Assembly (NCBI GenBank): GCA_945890865.1
Contig: CAMDDB010000005.1
Span: forward strand, 110,620 to 174,619
DNA from: Flavobacterium psychrophilum
GTDB taxonomy: Bacteria; Bacteroidota; Bacteroidia; Flavobacteriales; Flavobacteriaceae
DNA length: 64,000 bases
Direction: 5' to 3'
The position numbers were made by a program, and so were the translations under genes. The notes beneath the pieces were generated by a model that was not told the DNA's origin, did no database searches, and saw only the letters and a program-made list of their open reading frames with translations. Each line of letters begins with the position of its first letter. Positions within the stretch are counted from its first letter, which is position 1. Shown here in pieces: positions 54,229 to 62,473 of this stretch.

Positions 54229-54843
54229 ATGGCAAAAGTAAAAATGTCAAAAAAGAGTACAAAAATAGACATGACCGCAATGTGTGATGTTGCCTTTTTG
54301 TTGCTTTCTTTCTTTGTAATGACATCTACTGCCAAAGTACCTGAGCCGCTGCCAGTGGATACACCGGCCTCTACTCGTGAGACTAAATTACCAGAGACTG
54401 ATTTGGTAACCATTACAGTAGGTAAAGAAAAAGTGTTTTTTGGTATGGTAGGTCAAGATGTTCGCTCAAACGCTTTGGGTAGAATTGCAGAAAAGTACAA
54501 ATTAACATTCACTGAAGAGGAAACAAAACGTTTTTCTTTAATTGATGGTTTTGGAGTGCCTGCCGGAAGTTTGAAAGGGTTGATTGCCCTCGAAAGCGAT
54601 GAGCGAAATAAAGATGGTGTTCAAATAGGAATTCCTTATGATTCTATTGACAATCAATTAAGAGAGTGGATCTTAGCAGCTCGTTTTGCTACAAAAGAAT
54701 TGCACCAGAAAGAATTGAAAGTTGCGATAAAAGGAGATGCGAAAGAAGAATATCCAACCATTAAGAAAGTAATTGATATCCTTCAGGATCAAAAAGTGAA
54801 CAAATTTTTCTTAGTAACAGGTCTTAGAACCGAAGATTTTTAA
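54229..54843 (+). CDS. exbD: Biopolymer transport protein ExbD (first copy)
   Basis: This 204-residue protein has one N-terminal helix carrying the proton-binding Asp in DMTAMCDVAFLLLSFF. A periplasmic domain longer than in E. coli ExbD (141 residues) contains an insert of about 40 residues. It pairs with ExbB and is followed at 17 bp by a second, different ExbD, so the complex may be a hetero-assembly. Confidence 0.92.
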   Translation: MAKVKMSKKSTKIDMTAMCDVAFLLLSFFVMTSTAKVPEPLPVDTPASTRETKLPETDLVTITVGKEKVFFGMVGQDVRSNALGRIAEKYKLTFTEEETKRFSLIDGFGVPAGSLKGLIALESDERNKDGVQIGIPYDSIDNQLREWILAARFATKELHQKELKVAIKGDAKEEYPTIKKVIDILQDQKVNKFFLVTGLRTEDF

Positions 54844-54860
54844 TTTAATAATACTATATA

Positions 54861-55418
54861 ATGGCAGAATTAAATACTGGCGGAGGCGATAGTAAGGGCA
54901 AAAAAGTAAGAAGTAAAAAACAAGACGCAGGTGTAGATTTAACCGCAATGGTAGATTTAGCGTTCCTTTTGATTACCTTCTTCATGTTGACCACTTCGTT
55001 GTCAAAACCACAGTCCATGAACTTGGCGATGCCGGATAAAAATAAGGATCAAATAGACGAACCTGTTTTAGATGTTGCTGATGATAGAACTTTAACTATT
55101 CTATTAGGTGAAAAAAACAAAATGGTTTGGTATTATGGTTTGCCTAAAACGCCAATCGAAGGGCCAACTGTTGTGGGTTATGGAAAAAATGGCATTCGCA
55201 AAGAGTTATTGTCCAAAACCAAATCAGTGGTAGCAAGGTATGGAGATCCAAAAAAAGGATTAATTGTTTTAGTAAAAGCAAGTAAAAAATCTACCTATAG
55301 AAATCTAGTGGATATCTTAGATGAAATTGCAATTACAAAAGTGCCTACTTATGCAATTGTAGATATTACTCCAGAAGATAAAGCTATGTTAGAAAAAGAA
55401 GAACTATTAACTAAATAA
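54861..55418 (+). CDS. exbD: Biopolymer transport protein ExbD (second copy)
   Basis: This 185-residue paralogue of the preceding gene has the channel Asp in DLTAMVDLAFLLITFF and a periplasmic domain. Both copies keep the essential Asp, so both could work. Confidence 0.92.
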   Translation: MAELNTGGGDSKGKKVRSKKQDAGVDLTAMVDLAFLLITFFMLTTSLSKPQSMNLAMPDKNKDQIDEPVLDVADDRTLTILLGEKNKMVWYYGLPKTPIEGPTVVGYGKNGIRKELLSKTKSVVARYGDPKKGLIVLVKASKKSTYRNLVDILDEIAITKVPTYAIVDITPEDKAMLEKEELLTK

Positions 55419-55451
55419 GTTTTCTTTTCTACTTTAAAAAAAAATATAATT

Positions 55452-56264
55452 ATGTCAAAATTAAACATATTTCAGCAAGAGTGGATTGATATGGTTTTTG
55501 AAGGACGCAACAAGGCTTATGGAGCTTATGAATTGCGTGCACATGATTCCAAAACAACTACGAGAGCGTTATTGATTGGAGCTGTTTTTTTTGCTACTGT
55601 AATTGCGGCACCGGTAATTAAAAATATTATCAGTCAGCAATTAGCTTTAGCAGAAAAAGAGAGTAAAGACAAGGTAATTGAAGCAGCTTTATTACCACCA
55701 CCTCCAAAAGAAGATTTACCACCACCACCACCAGAACCGCCAAAATCGGTAAATGATCAGGTAAAATTTCCACCACCAGTTGTGGTTGAAAAGGAAAAAG
55801 TAAAGGATGAAGATCCACCAACGGTTGAAGATCTTGAAAAAGCTGATCCAGGACAAAAAAATGAGAAAGGTGATCCAAATGCGGGTGATATCAATATCGA
55901 TATGCCTTCAGGAGACGGAGACAAAGGAAATGAAGTAATTGAAGATACCAAAGTGTATGTGGCTGTTGAAGTTCAAGCAGCACCTCCCGGAGGTATGGAA
56001 GCATTCTACAAAAAATTTGCCAGTTTGTTTACACCACCTGAAGTAGATGAAGGGGTTTCTCAAATTAGAGTATTAGTAGGTTTTGTGGTTGAAAAAGATG
56101 GTGCTTTTACCGACATTAGAGTGATTCGTGATGGCGGTTATCCTGATGCAGGAAAAGAAGCTATCCGTGTACTGAAAAGAATGCCAAACTGGAAACCAGC
56201 AGTTCATAATGGCCGCTCTGTTCGTTCACAATTTGCCTTACCTATTGTTGTTAAAGTTCAGTAA
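55452..56264 (+). CDS. tonB: Energy transducer TonB
   Basis: This 270-residue protein has a cytoplasmic N-terminus with GRNKAYGAYELR, typical of Bacteroidota TonB, and one helix (about 36-58). A proline-rich spacer (about 76-125, runs of PPP with EK-rich parts) and an acidic linker follow. The C-terminal TonB domain is at about 180-270 (GFVVEKDGAFTDIRVIRDGG). It spans the periplasm to contact TonB boxes of outer-membrane receptors. Confidence 0.94.
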   Translation: MSKLNIFQQEWIDMVFEGRNKAYGAYELRAHDSKTTTRALLIGAVFFATVIAAPVIKNIISQQLALAEKESKDKVIEAALLPPPPKEDLPPPPPEPPKSVNDQVKFPPPVVVEKEKVKDEDPPTVEDLEKADPGQKNEKGDPNAGDINIDMPSGDGDKGNEVIEDTKVYVAVEVQAAPPGGMEAFYKKFASLFTPPEVDEGVSQIRVLVGFVVEKDGAFTDIRVIRDGGYPDAGKEAIRVLKRMPNWKPAVHNGRSVRSQFALPIVVKVQ

Positions 56265-56271
56265 TTTTAAC

Positions 56272-56496
56272 ATGAATTTATTTAAAAATTATAAACAGAA
56301 ATCCCTGTCTCAGCGATTTCTGTTTGTTTTAGGACTAGTTTTTCTTTTATTGTATGTCTTTTTAGCCATTACATTATTTGTTTGGAAAGCAATGCCTGTC
56401 GAGATTCCGTATACTAGAAGAGTAATTTTAGGATTCATTCTAATTGTTTATGCTATTATTCGTTTTTATCGACTCAATACTAAAGCATCAGAATAA
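56272..56496 (+). CDS. Small membrane protein in the TonB operon
   Basis: This 74-residue protein has two hydrophobic helices (about 16-38 and 49-67) and a basic start. It begins 7 bp after tonB and ends 9 bp before the PstS-like gene, so it is in the operon. The start at 56272 avoids overlap with tonB. Family unknown. A structural or assembly role is a guess. Confidence 0.7.
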   Translation: MNLFKNYKQKSLSQRFLFVLGLVFLLLYVFLAITLFVWKAMPVEIPYTRRVILGFILIVYAIIRFYRLNTKASE

Positions 56497-56505
56497 TTAT
56501 TACGT

Positions 56506-57423
56506 ATGAAAATTAAATTATTAGGGGTTTTAATCATCGTTATTGCTTTTGTTTCTTGTGAATTAGGCACTAAGCTAACAAAAGATACTAAAGAAACTGT
56601 GGTCACAGGGACCACTACAATTTTAGTAGATGAATCTATTTTCCCTATTGTAGAGGATGTGGTTGCTGTTTTTGAGAACGAGTACAAAAATGCCCAAATC
56701 AATTTAATTTGTAAATCAGAAGGAGAAATCATAAGATTGTTGAAAGAGGATAAATCTAAGATTGCTATTTTGGCGAGAAATTTATCGCGTTCAGAATTAC
56801 AATATTTTACGAATAAGAAAATAATCCCAAGAGTTACTGAATTTGGTGAAGATGCAGTTGTATTTATTACCCACAAATCGAATGCTTTAGAAACAGTATC
56901 AGTTGACGCATTGGCATCAAAATTAAAAGGAGCTGCAAGTCAATGGGAAAATACAATCGTGTTTGAAAACCCAGAGTCAAGTACCCTTTCGTTTTTAAAA
57001 ACGAATTTAGAAATGAATACATTTGATCCTAAAACTGTCTTTTCGATGCATGATTCAAAAGAATTGATACGCTTTATTTCAGCAAATAAAAATGCAGTAG
57101 GGATTGTGGGAGTAAATTGGATCTTACAGCCACCTGTAGATATAGAGCAAGACGTTCAAAATATTAAAATTTTAGGAGTAAACATACCAAAAATAATAGA
57201 TGGGAAATCATCGGTAAAACCCAATCAGTCCAACATTGCCGATCATTCGTATCCTTGGACACGAAAATTATATTTGTTAAATTTTCAAGGCGCAAATGGT
57301 TTAGGCATGGGGTTTGCTTCATACATCGCTGGTGAAAACGGCCAAAGAATTCTATTGAAATCAGGGCTTTCTCCAATAAAATTTCCCACAAGAGAAATTA
57401 ATATTAAAGGAAGTATAGAATAA
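56506..57423 (+). CDS. PstS-like substrate-binding lipoprotein
   Basis: This 305-residue protein has a lipoprotein signal (Cys at about residue 18 in AFVSC) and a type II periplasmic binding fold resembling phosphate-binding PstS (GEIIRLLKEDKSKIAILARNLS, GFASYIAGENGQRILLKSGLSP). No pstABC genes are nearby, and the ligand residues are not obviously conserved. Its place between TonB components and a TPR protein suggests a role in the transduction complex or envelope rather than phosphate import, but this is inference. Confidence 0.82.
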   Translation: MKIKLLGVLIIVIAFVSCELGTKLTKDTKETVVTGTTTILVDESIFPIVEDVVAVFENEYKNAQINLICKSEGEIIRLLKEDKSKIAILARNLSRSELQYFTNKKIIPRVTEFGEDAVVFITHKSNALETVSVDALASKLKGAASQWENTIVFENPESSTLSFLKTNLEMNTFDPKTVFSMHDSKELIRFISANKNAVGIVGVNWILQPPVDIEQDVQNIKILGVNIPKIIDGKSSVKPNQSNIADHSYPWTRKLYLLNFQGANGLGMGFASYIAGENGQRILLKSGLSPIKFPTREINIKGSIE

Positions 57424-57446
57424 ATCATTAAGTAAAATAATATAAA

Positions 57447-59117
57447 ATGAAGAAGTCAGCAGGTTTAGGTTTTTTATTTGTAATGCTATCCGCAATTGGT
57501 TTTGCACAAGATTTAGTACAAGTTAAAAATGATATCAATGCAGAACGTTTTGATACGGCTAAAAAAACATTAAAATCTTTAATTAAAACAAACCCAACTA
57601 ATGGGAAATTATATTTTTATTTGGGAGATGTTTATTTAGCTCAGAAAGAGAGCGATTCTGCAGTAACAGTTTTTAAGCAAGGTTTATTGGCTAAAGACAA
57701 AGCATTTTTAAATAATATTGGTTTAGCTCAATTAGATTTAGATGCTAAAAAAAATGTAGATGCCATTGCAAAATTTGATTTAGTTTCAAAAGAAATCAAG
57801 AAAAAAGATGTGGATGAAACATTATTGATTGCTAAAGCCTATATTAAGTCTGAAAATCCAAATTATAAAGCAGCAATTGATGTAATCAACAAAGTATTAA
57901 CCATTAATATGGCTAATGCAAGTGCACATTTATTATTGGGAGATGCTCATTTTGCAAACGGTAATTCAAATGATGCCTATTCATCGTATCGAAATGCTTA
58001 TGACTACGATAACTCGGTTTTGTTAGCCAAAATGAATTTAGCTAAAATCACAAAAAATGCAAAAGCGTTTAATGAAGCGGTTACTTCTTTTGATGAAATT
58101 GTAAAAATCAACCCAAATTTTGGACCTGTGTATCGTGAATTAGCGGAGACCTACTATTTCTGGGCAAATTCAGAACAAAACAAATACCAAGAATACATTT
58201 CAAAAGCGCTAGCGTATTATGAAAAATATTTGAGTTTAACAGATTATTCCCTAGACTCAAGAATGCGTCATGCCGATTTCCTAATTCTGGCTAAAGATTA
58301 CAAAGCTTTAGAATTAGAAGCAAACGAAATGAAAAAATTGGACAATATTAATCCAAGAATTTTAAGATATTTAGGATATGCCGCTTATGAAAATGGAAAT
58401 TTTGTTGAAAGTTCAAAAGCCTTGACCGATTTTTTTGCAAAAGTAGATCCAAAACGAATCATTGCTAGAGATTATTTATATTTAGGTTTAACCAAAATGG
58501 CAGAAGCAAAAAAAGCAGACGGAACCTATGATGAAGTTATTTTTAATGAAGGTGTTGTGGAACTAAACAAAGCCGTAGAGAAAGATCCTGTTATTGCGAG
58601 TGAATTGAATCCTTTAGGAAAAAAGATGTTCAACGACAAATTGTATAAAAATGCAACTAAGCTTTTTGAAGTAGCAGTAAAAAATCCGAAATCTAAAAAT
58701 TATACCTTAGATAATTTTTACTTAGGCTATGCGTTGTACTTAGATTTCGATGCTAAAACATCTTCAAAAGAGCAACTTACTTTAGCCGATCAAGCTTTTT
58801 CAAAAGTAATTGAAGTATCTCCTACTACTCCAGAAGCCCATTTGTTCAAAGCGCGGGTGAATGATTTAATAGAAACCCCAGAAGCAAAAGCTATTGTTTT
58901 GGCTTCTTATGAGCAATACATTACAGTTCTAGATAACAAAGGTGATGCTGAAAAAGCCAAACCAAGCAGTAAAAAAGGATTAATAGAAGCCTTGACGCAC
59001 GTGGGTGCTTTTTATGCAAATAGTGGTCAAAAAGACAAAGCGGTTGAAAATCTTAATAAATTATTAGTCGTAGATCCTACAAATAAATATGCTACGGATA
59101 CGTTAAAAGCGTTATAG
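57447..59117 (+). CDS. Exported TPR-repeat protein
   Basis: This 556-residue protein has a signal peptide (ends GFAQ) and about a dozen tetratricopeptide repeats over most of its length (for example GKLYFYLGDVYLAQ, ASAHLLLGDAHFANG). It is a periplasmic scaffold with no enzymatic domain. It is the last gene of the exbB operon, followed by a terminator. Confidence 0.9.
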   Translation: MKKSAGLGFLFVMLSAIGFAQDLVQVKNDINAERFDTAKKTLKSLIKTNPTNGKLYFYLGDVYLAQKESDSAVTVFKQGLLAKDKAFLNNIGLAQLDLDAKKNVDAIAKFDLVSKEIKKKDVDETLLIAKAYIKSENPNYKAAIDVINKVLTINMANASAHLLLGDAHFANGNSNDAYSSYRNAYDYDNSVLLAKMNLAKITKNAKAFNEAVTSFDEIVKINPNFGPVYRELAETYYFWANSEQNKYQEYISKALAYYEKYLSLTDYSLDSRMRHADFLILAKDYKALELEANEMKKLDNINPRILRYLGYAAYENGNFVESSKALTDFFAKVDPKRIIARDYLYLGLTKMAEAKKADGTYDEVIFNEGVVELNKAVEKDPVIASELNPLGKKMFNDKLYKNATKLFEVAVKNPKSKNYTLDNFYLGYALYLDFDAKTSSKEQLTLADQAFSKVIEVSPTTPEAHLFKARVNDLIETPEAKAIVLASYEQYITVLDNKGDAEKAKPSSKKGLIEALTHVGAFYANSGQKDKAVENLNKLLVVDPTNKYATDTLKAL

Positions 59118-59136
59118 TCGCAATAATAAAACTATT

Positions 59137-59171
59137 AAAGACCGAAATATTTGTTTGTTTCGGTCTTTTTA
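59137..59171 (+). terminator. Terminator after the exbB-TPR operon
   Basis: AAGACCGAAA pairs with TTTCGGTCTT around a 10-nt loop, followed by T5. Confidence 0.87.
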
Positions 59172-59222
59172 TTTTCTATAAAAAACTAGGCAACTTAGTT
59201 ATGGCTTCCCGTTGTAAATAAG

Positions 59223-59230
59223 TATCTTTG
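59223..59230 (+). promoter_or_regulatory. -7 element for queE
   Basis: TATCTTTG, 20 bp before the ATG. Confidence 0.55.
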
Positions 59231-59249
59231 TGCCAATTCTCAATAATAC

Positions 59250-59882
59250 ATGTTGCAAAAAGAAATACAATTAGCAGTTGAAAGAGGCGAAATGTTGCCT
59301 TTAATGGAAGAGTTCTACACTATTCAGGGTGAAGGATATCATACCGGAACCGCGGCCTATTTTATTCGAATAGGAGGCTGCGATGTAGGATGCCATTGGT
59401 GTGATGTAAAAGAGAGTTGGAATGCCGAACTGCACCCACCTACAAATACCAATATAATTGTTGCCAATGCTAAAAAATATGCTGACACTATTGTAGTTAC
59501 GGGTGGCGAGCCCTTAACATGGGACATGAGTTTGTTGACGTCAAAGTTAAAAGAGCAACAACTAAAAGTGCATATTGAAACCTCTGGAGCTTACGAAGTT
59601 ACCGGAACTTGGGATTGGTTTTGTTTGTCGCCTAAGAAAAATAAATTACCCGTTCAAAGTGCATATGCTATTGCAGATGAATTAAAAGTCATCATTTACA
59701 ACAAGCACGATTTTATTTTTGCAGAAGAACAAGCGGCAAAAGTAAATCCAAAAGCTATTTTGTTCTTACAACCCGAATGGAGCAAAAAAGAAGAAATGAC
59801 TCCCTTAATTGTTGATTATGTCATGAACAACCCAAAATGGAGGGTCTCATTACAAACCCATAAATATTTGAATATACCGTAG
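59250..59882 (+). CDS. queE: 7-carboxy-7-deazaguanine synthase
   Basis: This 210-residue radical SAM enzyme converts carboxytetrahydropterin to 7-carboxy-7-deazaguanine in queuosine synthesis. The cluster motif is CDVGCHWC (C-x3-C-x2-C), with FYTIQGEGYHTG upstream and VVTGGEPL downstream. It works upstream of queA at 43.8 kb. Monocistronic. Confidence 0.96.
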   Translation: MLQKEIQLAVERGEMLPLMEEFYTIQGEGYHTGTAAYFIRIGGCDVGCHWCDVKESWNAELHPPTNTNIIVANAKKYADTIVVTGGEPLTWDMSLLTSKLKEQQLKVHIETSGAYEVTGTWDWFCLSPKKNKLPVQSAYAIADELKVIIYNKHDFIFAEEQAAKVNPKAILFLQPEWSKKEEMTPLIVDYVMNNPKWRVSLQTHKYLNIP

Positions 59883-59883
59883 A

Positions 59884-59911
59884 AAATTCCAAAAAAGAAA
59901 TTCCAAATTCC
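59884..59911 (+). repeat. Heptamer tetrad after queE
   Basis: Four 7-bp units begin at 59884, 59891, 59898 and 59905. Three are AAATTCC and one is degenerate. Part of it also forms the terminator stem. Confidence 0.7.
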
Positions 59912-59948
59912 AAAATTGGTCTTGTGCTTTCTTTGGAATTTAGAATTT
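59898..59948. terminator. Bidirectional terminator between queE and the methyltransferase gene
   Basis: The 17-nt arm 59898-59914 pairs with 59932-59948 with one mismatch. The loop is 17 nt. The convergent gene stop lies at the end of the second arm. Confidence 0.65.
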
Positions 59949-60651
59949 ATAAAGTGAGTTTTGCTAAATAATCAAAATGTTCGCCTTCTAGGACTACTTC
60001 ACATTGAAAACCATTAGCAAAAGCTGCATTTTGTAAGGTGTTGTAGTCGATATACATCCAGTCAAATGCGTTTTCTTTTTCTCCTTTGTAGGTAATATCA
60101 AAAACAACTTCACCGTAGTAATCCACATCGGTTGGAATCCATTTTCCTCCGTCATCGTCTTCGTCAAACATGTATATGATATCCGAACTGTCCACTAAAA
60201 TCTGACCTGTATCTGTCAGTAACGATTTTAGTTTTTGTAAAAAATTTGGAAGATTTTTCAAGCGACCACACATTCCAGCGCCATTCATCAATAATAATAT
60301 CGTATCAAATTTTTCGCCATCAAGTTGCATGATGTCTTGCACTTTTGCTTTTTTCAAACCACGAAGTTCGCAAGCCTTGATTGCATTTGCAGAAATATCA
60401 ATTGCGGTAACATCAAAACCTTTTTCTTGCAAATATAAAGCGTGACTTCCAGCGCCACAACCAACATCCAAAACCTTTCCTATAGCAAGTTGCAACGCTT
60501 TTTGTTCTAATTGGGGCATTTCTTCATACCCACGAAACAAATAGGCCACGCTCATTTCATCGGCTTCCGAAATAGAAGTTTCGGTAATCAAATCTTCAGG
60601 AGAATTATGGGTTTGGTAATCTAAAATGGCTTTCCCAAAAAGGTCTTTCAT
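59947..60651 (-). CDS. Class I SAM-dependent methyltransferase
   Basis: This 234-residue Rossmann methyltransferase has the SAM loop VLDVGCGAGSHAL (about residue 62) and the acidic motif VTAIDIS. The substrate is unknown. The start at 60651 (MKDLFGKAIL) is preferred, because the longer frame reads into the heptamer array at 60657. Confidence 0.87.
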   Translation of the reverse strand: MKDLFGKAILDYQTHNSPEDLITETSISEADEMSVAYLFRGYEEMPQLEQKALQLAIGKVLDVGCGAGSHALYLQEKGFDVTAIDISANAIKACELRGLKKAKVQDIMQLDGEKFDTILLLMNGAGMCGRLKNLPNFLQKLKSLLTDTGQILVDSSDIIYMFDEDDDGGKWIPTDVDYYGEVVFDITYKGEKENAFDWMYIDYNTLQNAAFANGFQCEVVLEGEHFDYLAKLTL

Positions 60652-60656
60652 GGTAT

Positions 60657-60705
60657 AAATTTCAAAATTCAACATTCGTTATTCTTAATTCGTAGTTCAA
60701 AATTG
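60657..60705 (+). repeat. TTC-anchored heptamer array upstream of the methyltransferase
   Basis: Six consecutive 7-bp units ending in TTC (60657-60698), then a seventh ending TTG. Only the TTC is constant. The preceding four bases vary. Confidence 0.7.
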
Positions 60706-60713
60706 TAACTTTG
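60706..60713 (+). promoter_or_regulatory. -7 element for the YkgJ gene
   Basis: TAACTTTG, directly after the heptamer array. It excludes the in-frame TTG at 60711 as start. Confidence 0.5.
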
Positions 60714-60731
60714 CTGAAGAAAATCAATATA

Positions 60732-61229
60732 ATGCTACAGCCAAATGTAAACGAACTCGGAAAACTTGCCAAAGATACGCATATCGAAACCAAAAAGTAT
60801 TTCGACAAGCTAAAAAAGAAAACACCCAAGAATTTAGATTATGTGATGCAAGATTTACACGATGCCGAATTCAAAAAAACGGATTGTTTGGAGTGTGCCA
60901 ATTGTTGCAAAACAACAGGTCCGTTGTTTACGTCGGCCGATATTGAACGCATTTCGAAAAGTTTACGTCAAAAACCACAACAGTTTATCGAGCAATACTT
61001 GCGCATTGATGAAGACAAAGATTATGTGTTAAAAAATGTTCCGTGTACGTTTTTAGATAGCGATAACAAATGTTTTATTTACGATGTACGCCCAAAAGCT
61101 TGTCGAGAATTCCCGCATACCGACAGAAAAAAATTCAATCAAATCACCAATTTAACCATGCTTAATGTAGCAATTTGTCCTGCTGCTTTTAATATCGTGG
61201 AGAAAATGAAGGAGAAGTTGCCCATGTAG
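60732..61229 (+). CDS. YkgJ-family cysteine cluster protein
   Basis: This 165-residue protein has Cys motifs CLECANCC, CTFLDSDNKCFIYDVRPKAC and a final Cys near ICPAAF, typical of the YkgJ family (putative zinc- or Fe-S-binding oxidoreductase). Cellular role unknown. It ends 4 bp before the convergent NamZ gene. Confidence 0.88.
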   Translation: MLQPNVNELGKLAKDTHIETKKYFDKLKKKTPKNLDYVMQDLHDAEFKKTDCLECANCCKTTGPLFTSADIERISKSLRQKPQQFIEQYLRIDEDKDYVLKNVPCTFLDSDNKCFIYDVRPKACREFPHTDRKKFNQITNLTMLNVAICPAAFNIVEKMKEKLPM

Positions 61230-61233
61230 GATC

Positions 61234-62463
61234 TTATTCGTAAATCAAATACTTTTTTCTCACTTCCTTAAATTGCTCCAAACCTTCTTGCCAAGTTTTT
61301 CTAATTTCTTTTTCGGTCATTCCAGCTTCAATTTGTTCGCGAAGTTTTTTGGTTCCGGCTAATTTGGTGAAGAAATCGTTGAAGAAAACCGTTTTGTCAG
61401 CGGTGTTTTCGTAGGCTTTCAATAGCCATTTCAATTCCAATCGGTGTACTTTTTTAATATCAGATAAATCTTCGCCAAAACATAACATTCCATTATGCAC
61501 AGGATCTTTCGCACCAAAATTTGGCTGCGGAGTAAACCTAAAATCAAATTCACTTTCAGGTAAAAAAGGCGAACCGTAAATTTGAAATTGTTTTTCGGTA
61601 CCACGTCCTAGACTTACATTTGCGCCTTCAAAAAAGCACAAACTCGCATATAAATTAATCGACTGATCGTTGGGTAAGTTGGGCGAAGGCTTTATCGGTA
61701 AACTATATTTCATATCGTGCGAATAGTTCAAACACCGAATCACAGTCACGTTACATTGTAAACTGTCTTTCAGCCATTTTTCGCCATTAATCATCAGGGC
61801 ATACTCGCCAATTGTCATGCCATGCAAAACCGGAATTTCATGCATGCCCACAAAACTTTTGTGTTCTTTTTCTAATACTAGTCCATCAATAATTGTTCCA
61901 TTCGGATTGGGTCGGTCTAAAACCAAAAGCGGAATATTGTTTTCGGCACAAGCTTCCATCACATAATGCAACGAAGATATGTACGTATAAAATCGTGCGC
62001 CCACATCTTGCAAATCAAAAATCAAAATATCAATTCCTTCTAATTGCTCTGGTTTTGGTTTTTTATTGTTTCCGTAAAGCGAAATAATAGGTAAATTCGT
62101 TTTCGTGTCTTTCCCATCTACGATTAATTCGCCAGCATCAGCCGTGCCTCTAAAACCATGTTCCGGCGCATATATTTTCTGAAGATTGATGTTTTGTTCT
62201 AACAAGAAATCAACTAAATGTTTCTCTTTCGTGAGAATTCCAGTCTGATTCGTTACAATTCCTGCGCTTTTGTCTTTTAGTAATGGCAAAAAGCTTTCTG
62301 TGTTTTCGGCTCCGGTTTTAAATTTTACCTCTTTTAGAGGGGCAACTGAGGGGTGGTTCGTTTTATTTTTATTTGAAACTACATTGTTTCTAGTTGTTGA
62401 ACATCCAACTAAAATTAATAGTATAGAAATAAATAAAACCGTATTTTTGAACTCAATTTTCAT
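61234..62463 (-). CDS. namZ: Exo-beta-N-acetylmuramidase NamZ family lipoprotein (DUF1343)
   Basis: This 409-residue protein has a lipoprotein signal (lipobox ending at about Cys21, LVGC). A DUF1343 domain includes GIVTNQTG, YAPEHGFRG, DLQDVGARFYTY and the RPNPNG loop. NamZ releases MurNAc from the non-reducing ends of peptidoglycan fragments, so it serves cell-wall recycling. The start at 62463 gives a clean lipoprotein signal. It is divergent from the permease with only 10 bp between starts. Confidence 0.9.
   Translation of the reverse strand: MKIEFKNTVLFISILLILVGCSTTRNNVVSNKNKTNHPSVAPLKEVKFKTGAENTESFLPLLKDKSAGIVTNQTGILTKEKHLVDFLLEQNINLQKIYAPEHGFRGTADAGELIVDGKDTKTNLPIISLYGNNKKPKPEQLEGIDILIFDLQDVGARFYTYISSLHYVMEACAENNIPLLVLDRPNPNGTIIDGLVLEKEHKSFVGMHEIPVLHGMTIGEYALMINGEKWLKDSLQCNVTVIRCLNYSHDMKYSLPIKPSPNLPNDQSINLYASLCFFEGANVSLGRGTEKQFQIYGSPFLPESEFDFRFTPQPNFGAKDPVHNGMLCFGEDLSDIKKVHRLELKWLLKAYENTADKTVFFNDFFTKLAGTKKLREQIEAGMTEKEIRKTWQEGLEQFKEVRKKYLIYE
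62442..62449 (+). promoter_or_regulatory. -7 element for the FtsX permease, inside namZ
   Basis: TATTTTTG on the plus strand, 25 bp before the permease start and within the signal-peptide codons of the divergent namZ. Confidence 0.5.
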
Positions 62464-62473
62464 ATAAGATATC

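Noticed and set aside
56506..57423. Part of a phosphate uptake (pst) operon
   Set aside because: No pstC, pstA, pstB or phoU nearby. Its neighbours are TonB components.
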